This document shows positions 8,951-17,350 of a stretch of 64,000 bases of DNA, piece by piece. Made by a program: the position numbers and the translations under genes. How positions within the stretch are numbered: the stretch's first letter is position 1; every line of letters begins with the position of its first letter. The stretch spans positions 744,001 through 808,000 of the forward strand of contig CAWDEX010000001.1 in the NCBI GenBank assembly GCA_963801475.1, written 5' to 3'. The stretch comes from DAOMFB01 sp963801475 (GTDB lineage: Bacteria > Acidobacteriota > Thermoanaerobaculia > UBA5066). The notes under the pieces were generated by a model. The model searched no databases and was not told the DNA's origin. It worked only from the letters and a program-made list of their open reading frames with translations.

Positions 8951-9927
8951 GTCCGTTCCGCGAGCCGGCCGGAGACGATCGCCGCGAGCGACCGGATGAA
9001 CTCGGGGTGGTCGTTGAGCCCTTCGGTGACGACGTAATGCGGAATCCCGAGCTTCGCCGCCTCGTCGCCGTAGAGCAGGCGGCACTCGTAGAGCGTCTCG
9101 ACGTGGTCGGAGACGAAGGCGACCGGAACGACGACGACCTGCTTCACTCCCTCGGCCGCGAGCTCCTTCAGGACGTCTCCGGTCGACGGCGTGAGCCACG
9201 GCATCGGCCCCACCTTCGACTGGTAGCCGATCCGGGTCCTGTAGCGGCCCGGGAGTGCGGCGTTGATCGCGGCGACCGTTCCGTCGACGTGCCGGGGATA
9301 AGGGTCCTTCTTCTTCTCGACCGTCGAGACGGGGAGCGAGTGAGCGGAGTAGAGGAGCACCGTCGCGGCCGGATCGGGATCGGGGAGCGTGGCCGCGGCC
9401 GCCCGGATGCGGTCGGCGTGCGCGGCGACGAAGTGGGGCTCCTCGTACCAGGCGTCGGGGGCGTCGAGCCGTTCGGGGGTCCAGCCTCTCCGGGCCAGCG
9501 ACCTCGTCACGCGGTCGAAGGAGCTTCTCGTCGTCGTGACCGAGTACTGCGGGTAGAGCGGAAGGACCACGAGACGGGAGACAGCGGCCTCCTGCAGCTC
9601 CCGAAGCGCCTCCTCGACGGTCGGCTCCGAGCAGGTCATCCCGACGCGGACGAAGGCCGGCGTCCCGCCCGCGAGAAGCTCCCGTTCGAGAAGCTCGGCC
9701 TGCCGGCGCGACCAGCGCCGGATGGGCGACCAGCCGATCCGTTCGTAGGTCTCGGCCGACTTCGGCGCGCGCGTCACGGCGATGAGGAAGGCGACGATCT
9801 GCCGGAGCGGCCACGGGAGAGAGATGATCTCGGGATCCGCGAAGAGCTCGTACAGGAACGGCCGCAGCTCCTCACGCTTCTCCGGTCCGCCGAGCTGTAC
9901 CAAGAGGACGCCGACCCGAGCGGCCAC
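8947..9927 (-). CDS. hemH: ferrochelatase
   Basis: Inserts ferrous iron into protoporphyrin IX, the last step of protohaem synthesis. The protein has 326 residues, the normal length. Seen are VGVLLVQLGGPE at the N terminus, LPLYPQYS, YSAHSLP with the metal-binding histidine, and SDHVETLYE near residue 275, the second metal-site signature. The GTG start directly abuts the hemN stop (zero spacing) and the 3' end overlaps hemG. No iron-sulfur cysteine cluster is apparent at the C terminus. Confidence 0.92.
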   Translation of the reverse strand: MAARVGVLLVQLGGPEKREELRPFLYELFADPEIISLPWPLRQIVAFLIAVTRAPKSAETYERIGWSPIRRWSRRQAELLERELLAGGTPAFVRVGMTCSEPTVEEALRELQEAAVSRLVVLPLYPQYSVTTTRSSFDRVTRSLARRGWTPERLDAPDAWYEEPHFVAAHADRIRAAAATLPDPDPAATVLLYSAHSLPVSTVEKKKDPYPRHVDGTVAAINAALPGRYRTRIGYQSKVGPMPWLTPSTGDVLKELAAEGVKQVVVVPVAFVSDHVETLYECRLLYGDEAAKLGIPHYVVTEGLNDHPEFIRSLAAIVSGRLAERT

Positions 9928-11358
9928 CTAGAGCGTCCTCGAGAAGATCTTCGGGGCGTCGTCGGCCTTCTTCTCCAGGTAGGCGTCGAAGAGCATGGCG
10001 ACGTTCCGGATGAAGATCCGCCCCATCGCCGTCACGCGGATCTGGTCGTTCGAGTGGACGACCATGCCGTCGGCGACGAAGCCCGGGAGCTTCGCCACGG
10101 CCGAAGCGAAGGTCTCGTCGAACGAGGCCAGGCCGAACTCCCGCTCGATCTCACGCTTCTTCACGACGCAGTGGCAGAGGAGCCGCATGATGACCGCGCG
10201 GCGGAGGACGTCGTCGTCCGTGAGGCGGTGGCCGCGGATCGTCGAGAAGCGGCCGTCGACCGTCGCGTCGTGGTACGCGGCGTAGTCCTTCGTGTTCTGG
10301 ACGTACGTGTCGTCGACCGACCCGATGGACGAGATGCCGAGGCCGTACAGGTCGCAGCCGGCCCGCGTCGTGTAGCCCTGGAAATTGCGGTGGAGCGTCC
10401 GGTCGTTCTGGGCCGCCACGATCTCGTCGTGCGGCAGCGCGAAGTGGTCCATGCCGATGTAGACGTAGCCTGCCGAGACGAACCGCTCGATCCCGGAGAC
10501 GAAAATGGCGAACTTCTCGCTTCCCTCCGGCAGGTGAGCCGCCAGGACGCGCTGCGGGCGCTTCAGCCACGGGACGTGAGCGTACGAGTACATCGCGACG
10601 CGATCCGGCCGCAGCGTGAGGATCTGCTCGACGCTCTCCTCGAAGCCCGCACGGCGCTGGCCGGGGAGGCCGTAGATCATGTCGATGTTGACGGAGTGGT
10701 AGCCGAGCGAGCGCGCCGCGTCCACCAGCTCCTTCGTCATGTCGTAGGGCTGGACCCGGTTGACCAGCTCCTGAACCTCCGGGTCGAAGTCCTGCACGCC
10801 CATCGAGACCCGGTTGAACCCGCGCCTCCGGAGGACTTCCAGGTGCCCGGGGGTCGTGACGCGCGGGTCGATCTCGACGGAGACTTCCGCGTCCAGCGCC
10901 GGTCGGAAGGCCTCCAGCAGGTGATGCGCGAGCCGGTCGGCCTGCGAGGGGGTCAGGTAGGTCGGCGTGCCGCCGCCCCAGTGGACCTGATCGATCCGCC
11001 GGCCGCGGTCGATCCTGGTCGCGAGGTGGTCGATCTCCCGGTGGAGGTCGGCGAGGTACGGCTCGATCTCCTCGCGACCCTCCCCCTTCCGGTCGGGCTT
11101 CGGGACGATCTTCATGAAGCAGCCGCAGAACCAGCACTGCTCGTCGCAGAACGGGAGGTGAACGTAGAGCGAGACCGGACGGCCGGCGGCGTTCGCCCGG
11201 ACGCAGGCGGCCTCGTAGTCCGCGGGGCAAATCCCCTCGTGCCACTCCGGCGCCGTCGGGTACGACGTGTACCGGGGCCCCTGGACGTTGTACTTGTCCA
11301 GCAGCTCCGTCGTCATGGGGATCGTCTCGCCGCGCAGCCGGATCGGAATGGCGGTCAC
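9928..11358 (-). CDS. hemN: oxygen-independent coproporphyrinogen III oxidase
   Basis: Radical SAM enzyme of 476 residues that decarboxylates coproporphyrinogen III to protoporphyrinogen IX without oxygen. The iron-sulfur motif is C71-D-E-Q-C75-W-F-C78-G-C80, matching true HemN including the extra fourth cysteine. The family motif PRYTSYPTAPEW precedes it, and GGGTPTYL follows. The C-terminal HemN domain (GLGISSIGSVDDTYVQN) is complete, which separates it from HemW. The GTG start overlaps the hemE stop (GTGA); an internal ATG at residue 15 (MTTELLDKY) is a possible alternative. Confidence 0.93.
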   Translation of the reverse strand: MTAIPIRLRGETIPMTTELLDKYNVQGPRYTSYPTAPEWHEGICPADYEAACVRANAAGRPVSLYVHLPFCDEQCWFCGCFMKIVPKPDRKGEGREEIEPYLADLHREIDHLATRIDRGRRIDQVHWGGGTPTYLTPSQADRLAHHLLEAFRPALDAEVSVEIDPRVTTPGHLEVLRRRGFNRVSMGVQDFDPEVQELVNRVQPYDMTKELVDAARSLGYHSVNIDMIYGLPGQRRAGFEESVEQILTLRPDRVAMYSYAHVPWLKRPQRVLAAHLPEGSEKFAIFVSGIERFVSAGYVYIGMDHFALPHDEIVAAQNDRTLHRNFQGYTTRAGCDLYGLGISSIGSVDDTYVQNTKDYAAYHDATVDGRFSTIRGHRLTDDDVLRRAVIMRLLCHCVVKKREIEREFGLASFDETFASAVAKLPGFVADGMVVHSNDQIRVTAMGRIFIRNVAMLFDAYLEKKADDAPKIFSRTL

Positions 11359-12398
11359 AGGGGGAGCCTCGCGGCCGCCACGAAGGCGGCGACGTTCTCG
11401 GGCGGCGTGGGCGGCAGGATGCCATGTCCGAGGTTGACGATGTGACCGAGCGGACCGGCGGCCCGGCGCGCGGCGAGGACGGCCCGGGTGACCCCGTCGG
11501 GGGTCCCGAGCAGGACGCCGGGGTCGACGTTCCCCTGAAGCGCCTTTCCGGGGGCGCGGCGGCGCGCCTCGTCGAGCGGCAGCTTCCAGTCGACGGAGAT
11601 GACGTCCACCGGCATCTTCGCGAAGGAGTCGATCAGGTGGGACGAACCGGACGCGAAGAGGACGACGGGGACCTCGCCCCGCCGCGGCAGCCTCGCGAGG
11701 AGCCGTTCCGTCGCCGGGCGGGCGAAGCGGTCGTAGTCGGCGCGCGACAGCTCACCGGCCCACGTGTCGAAGACCTGGACGACGTCCGCGCCGGCGCGGA
11801 TCTGCGCGGCGAGGTAGTCGCCGACGGCGTCGGCGAGTTTCGCGAGGAGGGCCTCGAGCACCTTCGGCTCGCGGTGCATCAGCGCCTTCACGGCGGGGAA
11901 CGACTTCGAGCCGCGGCCTTCGATCGCGTAGGTCGCGAGCGTCCACGGCGCCCCGCAGAAGCCGATTGTCGCTGCCTGATCGTGGATCTCGCGCTTCAGC
12001 CCGCGGTGAATCTCGAGGACGAACGCCGTCTGCTCCTCGGGGTCGAAGCCGTGAAGCCTCTCCACGTCAGCCGCCGTCCGGATCGGCTCGGGGATCTCCG
12101 GTCCCCCCTCGTCGAGACGGATCCCGATCCCCATCGGCGGGAGGGGGATCAGGATGTCGGAGAAGATGACGATGCCGTCCATCGCGAAGCGGCGAAACGG
12201 CTGGAGCGTGACCTCGATGGCCGACGGGACGTCTTCGCATAGCTCGAGGAACTTCAGCCGCTTGCGAACCTCGCGGTACTCGGGAAGGTAGCGACCTGCC
12301 TGGCGCATGAGCCAGACCGGCGGACGGTCCACGCCCCGGCCGAAGGCTGCATCGACGAACCGTCTCTGCGACGGGAGATTCCTGGGATCGACCCCCAC
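11355..12398 (-). CDS. hemE: uroporphyrinogen decarboxylase
   Basis: Decarboxylates the four acetate side chains of uroporphyrinogen III to give coproporphyrinogen III. It has 347 residues. Signature PVWLMRQAGRYLPEY is intact, as are IVIFSDIL with the catalytic aspartate, GFCGAPWTLATY and the late GNVDP and NLGHGI motifs. Start is GTG, with TAACCT ending seven bases upstream. It is the first gene of the leftward operon hemE-hemN-hemH-hemG-M1 peptidase and stands head to head with the ccsA-like gene. Confidence 0.94.
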   Translation of the reverse strand: MGVDPRNLPSQRRFVDAAFGRGVDRPPVWLMRQAGRYLPEYREVRKRLKFLELCEDVPSAIEVTLQPFRRFAMDGIVIFSDILIPLPPMGIGIRLDEGGPEIPEPIRTAADVERLHGFDPEEQTAFVLEIHRGLKREIHDQAATIGFCGAPWTLATYAIEGRGSKSFPAVKALMHREPKVLEALLAKLADAVGDYLAAQIRAGADVVQVFDTWAGELSRADYDRFARPATERLLARLPRRGEVPVVLFASGSSHLIDSFAKMPVDVISVDWKLPLDEARRRAPGKALQGNVDPGVLLGTPDGVTRAVLAARRAAGPLGHIVNLGHGILPPTPPENVAAFVAAARLPL

Positions 12399-12405
12399 CG
12401 CCCGG

Positions 12406-12411
12406 AGGTTA
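12406..12411 (-). promoter_or_regulatory. -10 element TAACCT of the leftward haem operon
   Basis: On the minus strand TAACCT ends seven bases before the hemE GTG, predicting a leaderless hemE transcript. It faces away from the ccsA/hemA promoter inside the same 66-base gap. Confidence 0.5.
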
Positions 12412-12450
12412 TCAGGAGACGACGCCGGGGGGCAGCCGGGCCATCGTCCC

Positions 12451-12456
12451 TATAAT
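12451..12456 (+). promoter_or_regulatory. consensus -10 TATAAT of the rightward haem operon
   Basis: A perfect TATAAT in otherwise GC-rich DNA, ending eight bases before the GTG at 12465. There is no Shine-Dalgarno sequence in between. No TTGACA-like -35 is present at the right distance. Confidence 0.6.
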
Positions 12457-12464
12457 CGCGCCTC

Positions 12465-13307
12465 GTGAGCGCCGCGCAGCTGGCTTCCGTCTTCGTCCTC
12501 GGGGCGCTCGTCCTGTACGTCCTGGCGACCGCTCTCTACGTCCTGAATCTCCTGCGCCCGTCCGCGTGGACGGGGCGGCTCGCCACCGTCGCCGCCGCCG
12601 TCGGGGCCGTCCTGAACTTCGCCGCCCTCTACGCCCGGGCGGTCGCGCTGGAGAGCGTCCCGTACCGGGACCTGCTCGGCTCGATGAAGCTCTTCGGCTT
12701 CTTCCTCGCGGCATTGAACGTGGTCCTGGAGCTGCGCCACCGGGACCGGTCGCTCGGGCCGTTCCTGATGCCCGCGGCTCTCGTCTTCATGCTCGTCGCG
12801 CTCCTCGAGACGCCTGTGCCGCGGGCGCCGTCGCCCGAGTTCAGGGGATCCATCTTCGCGCTGCACGTGACGCTCAACATGCTCTCCTATGCCGCCTTCG
12901 CGGTGGCGTGTGCCCTCTCGCTCCTCTATCTCCTGGCCGGTCGGGCGCTGAAGCACCGCGGCCGGGCGCTGGCCGGGCCGGCGTCGCGCCTGCCGACCCT
13001 CGGGTACCTCGAGCGGGCCACCCGGACCTCGCTCGCCGTCGGCGTCGTGACGCTTCTCGCCGGGCTCTCCTTCGGCTTCCTCTGGGCGTCCCGGATCTGG
13101 GGGCCGCAGAACGTCCGGTGGGGCCTCGACCCGAAGGTCTGGGTGGCCGTCGCCACGCTCGTCTTCTACGCTGCCATCCTCGTGCGCGCCCGCAGCGGCG
13201 CCGCGCCCGTCACGACCGCCCGGCTCTGCGTGGCCGGGTTCCTCCTCATCCTCATTTCGTACACGGCGGTCAACCTGCTCGTGACGCGCCTTCATTCCTT
13301 CACCTGA
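12465..13307 (+). CDS. CcsA/HemX-family cytochrome c assembly membrane protein
   Basis: Polytopic membrane protein of 280 residues with about eight hydrophobic helices. The CcsA/CcmC signature region is recognisable (ALHVTLNMLSYAAFAVA, then WASRIWGPQNVRWGLDPKVW), the tryptophan-rich periplasmic loop used in haem handling by this family. In this variant the WGxxWxWDP pattern is loosened. Family members either deliver haem for cytochrome c maturation (CcsA/ResC) or, as HemX, influence the amount of HemA. Its place as first gene before hemA resembles the hemX-hemA order of Bacillus, which favours the HemX-like reading. The GTG start has a TATAAT eight bases upstream; the hemA start follows 19 bases after its stop. 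Confidence 0.8.
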   Translation: MSAAQLASVFVLGALVLYVLATALYVLNLLRPSAWTGRLATVAAAVGAVLNFAALYARAVALESVPYRDLLGSMKLFGFFLAALNVVLELRHRDRSLGPFLMPAALVFMLVALLETPVPRAPSPEFRGSIFALHVTLNMLSYAAFAVACALSLLYLLAGRALKHRGRALAGPASRLPTLGYLERATRTSLAVGVVTLLAGLSFGFLWASRIWGPQNVRWGLDPKVWVAVATLVFYAAILVRARSGAAPVTTARLCVAGFLLILISYTAVNLLVTRLHSFT

Positions 13308-13326
13308 TGGAGAGGCACGCTCCGGA

Positions 13327-14601
13327 ATGAACCTCCTCTTCATCGGGTGGAATCACCGGGCCACGCCGGTCGAGGTGCGCGAGCGGATCGCCTTCACGCC
13401 CGAGAAGGCGCGCGAGGCGATGAAGCATCTCTTTGCCGAGAGGATCCTGACCGAAGGAGCCATCGTGGCCACCTGCAACCGGTCGGAGATCTACGGCCTG
13501 TCGGAGCGCGAGGACGCGGCTGACGCCGTGGCGACGTTCCTCTCGTCCTTCCACCAGGTCGACGGCGGCGTCCTGCGGCAGACGGCCGTGTCGGGCGGAG
13601 GCGAGGAGACGGTCCGGCACCTGTTCCGCGTCGCCTCCGGGCTCGACTCGATGGTCCTCGGCGAAGCCCAGATCCTAGGCCAGATCCGCGACGCCTACCG
13701 GCTTGCGTCGGAAACAGGCGCCGCGCGCGTGGTCACGAACCGCCTGTTCCAGTCGGCCCTGGAGTGCGGCAAGCGCGTCCGGAACGAAACCACCCTCGGC
13801 GCCCGACCCACGTCGGTGCCCGGAATTGCCCTGCTCCTCGTCGGGCGCGTCTTCGAGGAGCTGGAGGGCCGCCGGGTCCTCGTCGTCGGCGCGGGGGAGA
13901 CGGCCGAGCTGACGGCCCAACTCCTCGTCGAGAACGGCGCGACGGATCTCCGGGTCTGCAACCGCTCCGAAGGTCGAGCCGCCGCGCTCGCTGCCACCAT
14001 CGGCGGTCGGGCGGTCTCCTGGGAGTCGCTCGTGACGGCCGCGGCCGAGTCGGACCTGATCCTCTCGGCCACCGGCGCCCCCGAGCCCGTGATCACGGCG
14101 AAGGCGCTCGCCGAGGCGCGTCAGCGGTCCCGCCGCCGCGGGCCGCTTCTGATCCTCGACCTGGCCGTGCCGCGTGACGTGGAGCCGGCCGTCGACGAGC
14201 TTTCGGACGTCTACCGGTACGATGTCGACGCCCTGAACGAGGTCGCCGCGGAGAACACCGCCGCCCGGAGGGCGGAGGTCCCGAAAGCCGAGGCGATCGT
14301 GGAGGAAGCCGTCGGGAAATTCCGCGACTGGTACGGCGGCCTCCACCACGTCGACGTCGTCAAGGCGCTTCGCGGGAAGCTCGAGGAGATTCGGCGGCAG
14401 GAGGTCGAGGCCTATCGCGGGAAGATCGCCGGCCTCGGCCCCGACGCCGAGAAGGTGGTCGAGCGATTGACCGACTCGATCGTCTCGAAGATCCTGCATC
14501 ACCCCACGGTCGGGTTGAAGGAGGGGAATGCCTCGGAGCGCCTCGAACGCGCCGATGCCGTCCGGGCCCTCTTCCGCCTCGACCCGCCGGAGAAACCGTG
14601 A
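13327..14601 (+). CDS. hemA: glutamyl-tRNA reductase
   Basis: Reduces glutamyl-tRNA to glutamate-1-semialdehyde with NADPH, the committed step of the C5 route. It has 424 residues. The N-terminal catalytic domain has GWNHRATPVEVRERIAF and the active-site cysteine C50 in ATCNRSEIYG; SGLDSMVLGEAQILGQ follows, then the NADPH fold with VLVVGAGETAEL and the helical dimerisation domain. GGAGAGG occurs 14 bases before the ATG at 13327. Overlaps hemC by four bases. Confidence 0.95.
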   Translation: MNLLFIGWNHRATPVEVRERIAFTPEKAREAMKHLFAERILTEGAIVATCNRSEIYGLSEREDAADAVATFLSSFHQVDGGVLRQTAVSGGGEETVRHLFRVASGLDSMVLGEAQILGQIRDAYRLASETGAARVVTNRLFQSALECGKRVRNETTLGARPTSVPGIALLLVGRVFEELEGRRVLVVGAGETAELTAQLLVENGATDLRVCNRSEGRAAALAATIGGRAVSWESLVTAAAESDLILSATGAPEPVITAKALAEARQRSRRRGPLLILDLAVPRDVEPAVDELSDVYRYDVDALNEVAAENTAARRAEVPKAEAIVEEAVGKFRDWYGGLHHVDVVKALRGKLEEIRRQEVEAYRGKIAGLGPDAEKVVERLTDSIVSKILHHPTVGLKEGNASERLERADAVRALFRLDPPEKP

Positions 14602-15560
14602 CCGAATCGCTTCGCATGGGGACGCGCGCGAGCGCACTCGCCCGCGCCCAGTCTTCCGCCGCCGCCGTCGACCTCGCCCGGGCGTCCGGCCTCGCCGTGG
14701 ACGTCGTCCTCGTCCGGACGCAGGGCGACCAGCTCTCCACCGAGGGGAAGGCGCCTCCCGGAGGGGACGAGGCGGGTGTCTTCACCAGGGCGCTCGACGA
14801 GGCGCTCCTCCGCGGCGAGATCGAATTCGCCGTCCATTCGCTGAAAGACGTGCCGACCGTTTCGCCGGCGGGCCTCCTCCTCGCGGCCGTGCCGCGGCGG
14901 GCCGACGTCCACGACGCCCTCGTGGTGGCGAGTCGGCTCAAGGCCGCAGGCATCGCGGCGGTGTGCGACCTTCCGCGCGGCGGCCGCGTGGCGACCTCCA
15001 GCCCGCGGCGCGTCGCCCAGCTCCTGCGCCTTCGTCCGGACCTCTCGGCGGTCGCGATGGCCGGCAACGTCGATACGCGGCTCGCGCGCCTCGAGGAAGG
15101 GCGTGCCGACGCGCTGCTCCTGGCCGCGGCGGGCCTGGATCGCCTCGGCCGGAGCCCCGTCATCGCGCGCCGCCTGCCGGTGGAGGAGTTTCTGCCGGCG
15201 CCGGCGCAGGGGGCCCTCGCGATGGTCTGTCGCGAAGACGACGGGAGGACGCGCGCCGCGCTCGCGACGCAGGACGACGGCGCCTCGCACGCCACGGCGG
15301 AGGCCGAGCGCGCGCTCCTTCGCTTCCTCCGCGGCGGCTGCCGGGCCCCCGTGGGCGCCCACGCGACGCTCGACGGCGGGACGCTCCGCCTCCGGGGCCG
15401 GGTTCTCTCGCTCGACGGCCGCGAGGCCCTGGACGGCGAGGAGGCCGGGCCGTGCGCTTCGGTCGCCGAGGCGGTCGACATCGGCCGGCGCCTCGCCGAG
15501 CGCCTCCTCGCGGCCGGGGCGACCGCCCTCATCGACGCCTCCCGTGGGGTGAGGCGCTGA
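14598..15560 (+). CDS. hemC: porphobilinogen deaminase (hydroxymethylbilane synthase)
   Basis: Polymerises four porphobilinogen units into hydroxymethylbilane on a covalent dipyrromethane cofactor. The protein has 320 residues. Seen are MGTRASALARAQ, the catalytic aspartate in HSLKDVP, ATSSPRRVAQLL, and the cofactor cysteine C248 in RGGCRAPVGAHA. The GTG start gives the GTGA overlap with hemA. The gene is followed after ten bases by hemD. Confidence 0.94.
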   Translation: MTESLRMGTRASALARAQSSAAAVDLARASGLAVDVVLVRTQGDQLSTEGKAPPGGDEAGVFTRALDEALLRGEIEFAVHSLKDVPTVSPAGLLLAAVPRRADVHDALVVASRLKAAGIAAVCDLPRGGRVATSSPRRVAQLLRLRPDLSAVAMAGNVDTRLARLEEGRADALLLAAAGLDRLGRSPVIARRLPVEEFLPAPAQGALAMVCREDDGRTRAALATQDDGASHATAEAERALLRFLRGGCRAPVGAHATLDGGTLRLRGRVLSLDGREALDGEEAGPCASVAEAVDIGRRLAERLLAAGATALIDASRGVRR

Positions 15561-15570
15561 CCGGCCGTCC

Positions 15571-15960
15571 ATGCGCCGGATCCTCGTCCTCCGCTCGGGC
15601 GGCGCGGACCTCCCGCCGGAGGCCTCCGGGCCCGACGTCGCGCTCCTGACGACTCACGAGATCGTCCCGGCGCCCGCAGGGATCGCCGAGACGCTCGCGT
15701 TCGATCCTCGGGGCGCGCGACTCGTCGTCTCGTCGCGGGTGACCGTGGAGATTCTCCTGGGGGAGAAAGGCGGCACGGTTCGGGGCCGTCTGCATCCGGT
15801 GAGGACGTCGCAGCCGCGAGGAGAACCGGATTCTTCGAAAAGGAATTTTCCGAGGTCATCGCGGTGGGTGAGGAAACAGCCCGGGAGCTACAGCGTGCCG
15901 GGGCGCGAAACGTCGTCGTACCGCGCACGCCGGGGGCGGCTGGCGTTCTTCCCCTTCTGA
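15571..15960 (+). CDS. hemD: uroporphyrinogen-III synthase, N-terminal part (frame broken)
   Basis: The first half of HemD, which closes hydroxymethylbilane to uroporphyrinogen III. From the ATG at 15571 the frame reads a HemD-like start (RILVLRSGGADLPPEA, then ARLVVSSRVTVEILL, the usual VFTSxxAV position). After about 15780 it turns into arginine/serine-rich sequence without HemD character and stops at 15960. The expected continuation (FSEVIAVGEETAREL) lies in the frame one base back. A one-base loss, a two-base gain or a -1 frameshift between about 15760 and 15850 would join the halves. The combined length is about 270 codons, normal for HemD. The position between hemC and hemB supports the identity. 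Confidence 0.7.
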   Translation: MRRILVLRSGGADLPPEASGPDVALLTTHEIVPAPAGIAETLAFDPRGARLVVSSRVTVEILLGEKGGTVRGRLHPVRTSQPRGEPDSSKRNFPRSSRWVRKQPGSYSVPGRETSSYRARRGRLAFFPF

Positions 15961-16382
15961 GAGAAACCCCCGGTGGTCCCTCCGGCCTGCGCCTCCTTTG
16001 GCCTCGCGGCTCCGACGCCGATGCCAGGCCTCTCGAGGAACTCGCATCCCTCGGTGCTCTGGTCGTTGCGCCGGTGATCTACGAGAAGCGCGTGCGTCCG
16101 CTCTCGTCGTTTTCTCCCGGCGAGCGCGAGATCCTGACGTCGTTCCGGAACGGCCTGTTCGGAGCCGTGGCCGTGGGCTCTCTCGCCGCCCTCGACGGGT
16201 TTCTCCGGGCGCTGGGCAGCCCCGCGCCCGGGACGCTCGCCCCGGTAAGATGGGGCGTCCTGGGGCCGGAGACGGCCCGCGCGTTCGCGGCCCGCGGCCT
16301 TCCGGCGGCGGCCGTTCCCGCACGGGCCCGGTTCGCCGACCTGATCGACATTCTCCGGAAGGAGCTTGCGAAATCGCCATGA
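15864..16382 (+). CDS. hemD: uroporphyrinogen-III synthase, C-terminal part (frame broken)
   Basis: Second half of HemD in a different frame from the first. The frame is open upstream of the GTG at 15864, and the codons just before it encode FSEVIA, completing the family motif VIAVGEETAREL, so this GTG is probably not a real start. The rest has the HemD second-domain pattern (VVVPRTPGAAGVLPLL, GLRLLWPRGSDA, VAVGSLAALDGFL, GVLGPETARAFAARG). Its TGA overlaps the hemB ATG by four bases, as expected in an intact operon. A separately translated fragment would lack one lobe of the two-lobed enzyme. Confidence 0.7.
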   Translation: MGEETARELQRAGARNVVVPRTPGAAGVLPLLRETPGGPSGLRLLWPRGSDADARPLEELASLGALVVAPVIYEKRVRPLSSFSPGEREILTSFRNGLFGAVAVGSLAALDGFLRALGSPAPGTLAPVRWGVLGPETARAFAARGLPAAAVPARARFADLIDILRKELAKSP

Positions 16383-17350
16383 GTTTCCCGACGCACCGCT
16401 ACCGCCGCCTCCGCCTCACCGAGTCGCTCCGCGAAATGGTCCGCGAGACGAGCCTCGCGCCGTCCGACTTCATCGCTCCGCTCTTCGTCGTGCCGGGGGA
16501 GGGGGTCCGCCAGCCGGTCCCTTCGATGCCGGGCGTCGACCGGACGTCCCCCGAGTTTGCCGGGAAGGACGCGAAAGCGCTCTTCGCCCTCGGCGTGAAG
16601 TCGGTCATCCTCTTCGGGATTCCCGACGCGAAGGACGCCCGGGGGACCTCCTCGGCCGATCCGGACGGCCCGGTCTGCCGCGCCGTGCGGGCCATCAAGT
16701 CCGAGAGCCCGGGCACGGTCGTGATGACGGACGTCTGCCTCTGTGAGTACACGGACCACGGCCACTGTGGCGTGCTGAAGGGCGACACCGTCGACAACGA
16801 TCCGACGCTCGGGATCCTCGCGGAAGAGGCGCTGGCCCACGCGAAGGCCGGGGCCGACGTCGTCGCGCCGTCTGACATGATGGACGGGCGCGTCGCGGCC
16901 ATCCGGACGGCACTCGACCGGAACGGCTTCACGGGCGTCCCGATCCTCGCCTATGCCGCCAAGTACGCCTCGGGCTTCTACGGGCCGTTCCGCGATGCGG
17001 CCGAGTCGACGCCGTCCTTCGGAGACCGGCGCGCCTACCAGATGGACCCGGCCAACGTCCGCGAGGCCGTGAAGGAAGTCCTCTCCGACGTCGACGAGGG
17101 AGCCGACCTCGTCATGGTGAAGCCCGCGATGGCCTACCTCGACGTCGTCCGGGCGGTCAAGGAAGCCACGAACGTCCCGCTCGCCGCCTACAACGTCTCG
17201 GGCGAGTACGCGATGGTGAAGGCCGCCGAGCGGAACGGCTGGATCGACGGCAAGCGCGTGACGCTGGAAATTCTCACCTCGATCCGCCGGGCCGGGGCCG
17301 ACCTGATCCTGACCTACCATGCCAGGGAGGCGTCCGAGTGGCTGGCGTGA
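16379..17350 (+). CDS. hemB: delta-aminolevulinic acid dehydratase (porphobilinogen synthase)
   Basis: Condenses two aminolevulinate molecules to porphobilinogen. It has 323 residues. The metal site is of the zinc-cysteine type: C120, C122 and C130 in DVCLCEYTDHGHCG. Schiff-base lysines are in YAAKYASGFYGP and, at K248, in MVKPAMAYLD. ATG at 16379 gives ATGA overlap with hemD. The open frame extends further 5' but overlaps hemD there and lacks homology. The 3' end overlaps hemL by 13 bases. Confidence 0.95.
   Translation: MSFPTHRYRRLRLTESLREMVRETSLAPSDFIAPLFVVPGEGVRQPVPSMPGVDRTSPEFAGKDAKALFALGVKSVILFGIPDAKDARGTSSADPDGPVCRAVRAIKSESPGTVVMTDVCLCEYTDHGHCGVLKGDTVDNDPTLGILAEEALAHAKAGADVVAPSDMMDGRVAAIRTALDRNGFTGVPILAYAAKYASGFYGPFRDAAESTPSFGDRRAYQMDPANVREAVKEVLSDVDEGADLVMVKPAMAYLDVVRAVKEATNVPLAAYNVSGEYAMVKAAERNGWIDGKRVTLEILTSIRRAGADLILTYHAREASEWLA

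Noticed and set aside
9007..11445. Plus-strand open frame of 812 codons opposite hemH and hemN
   Set aside because: Shadow of two well-supported genes.
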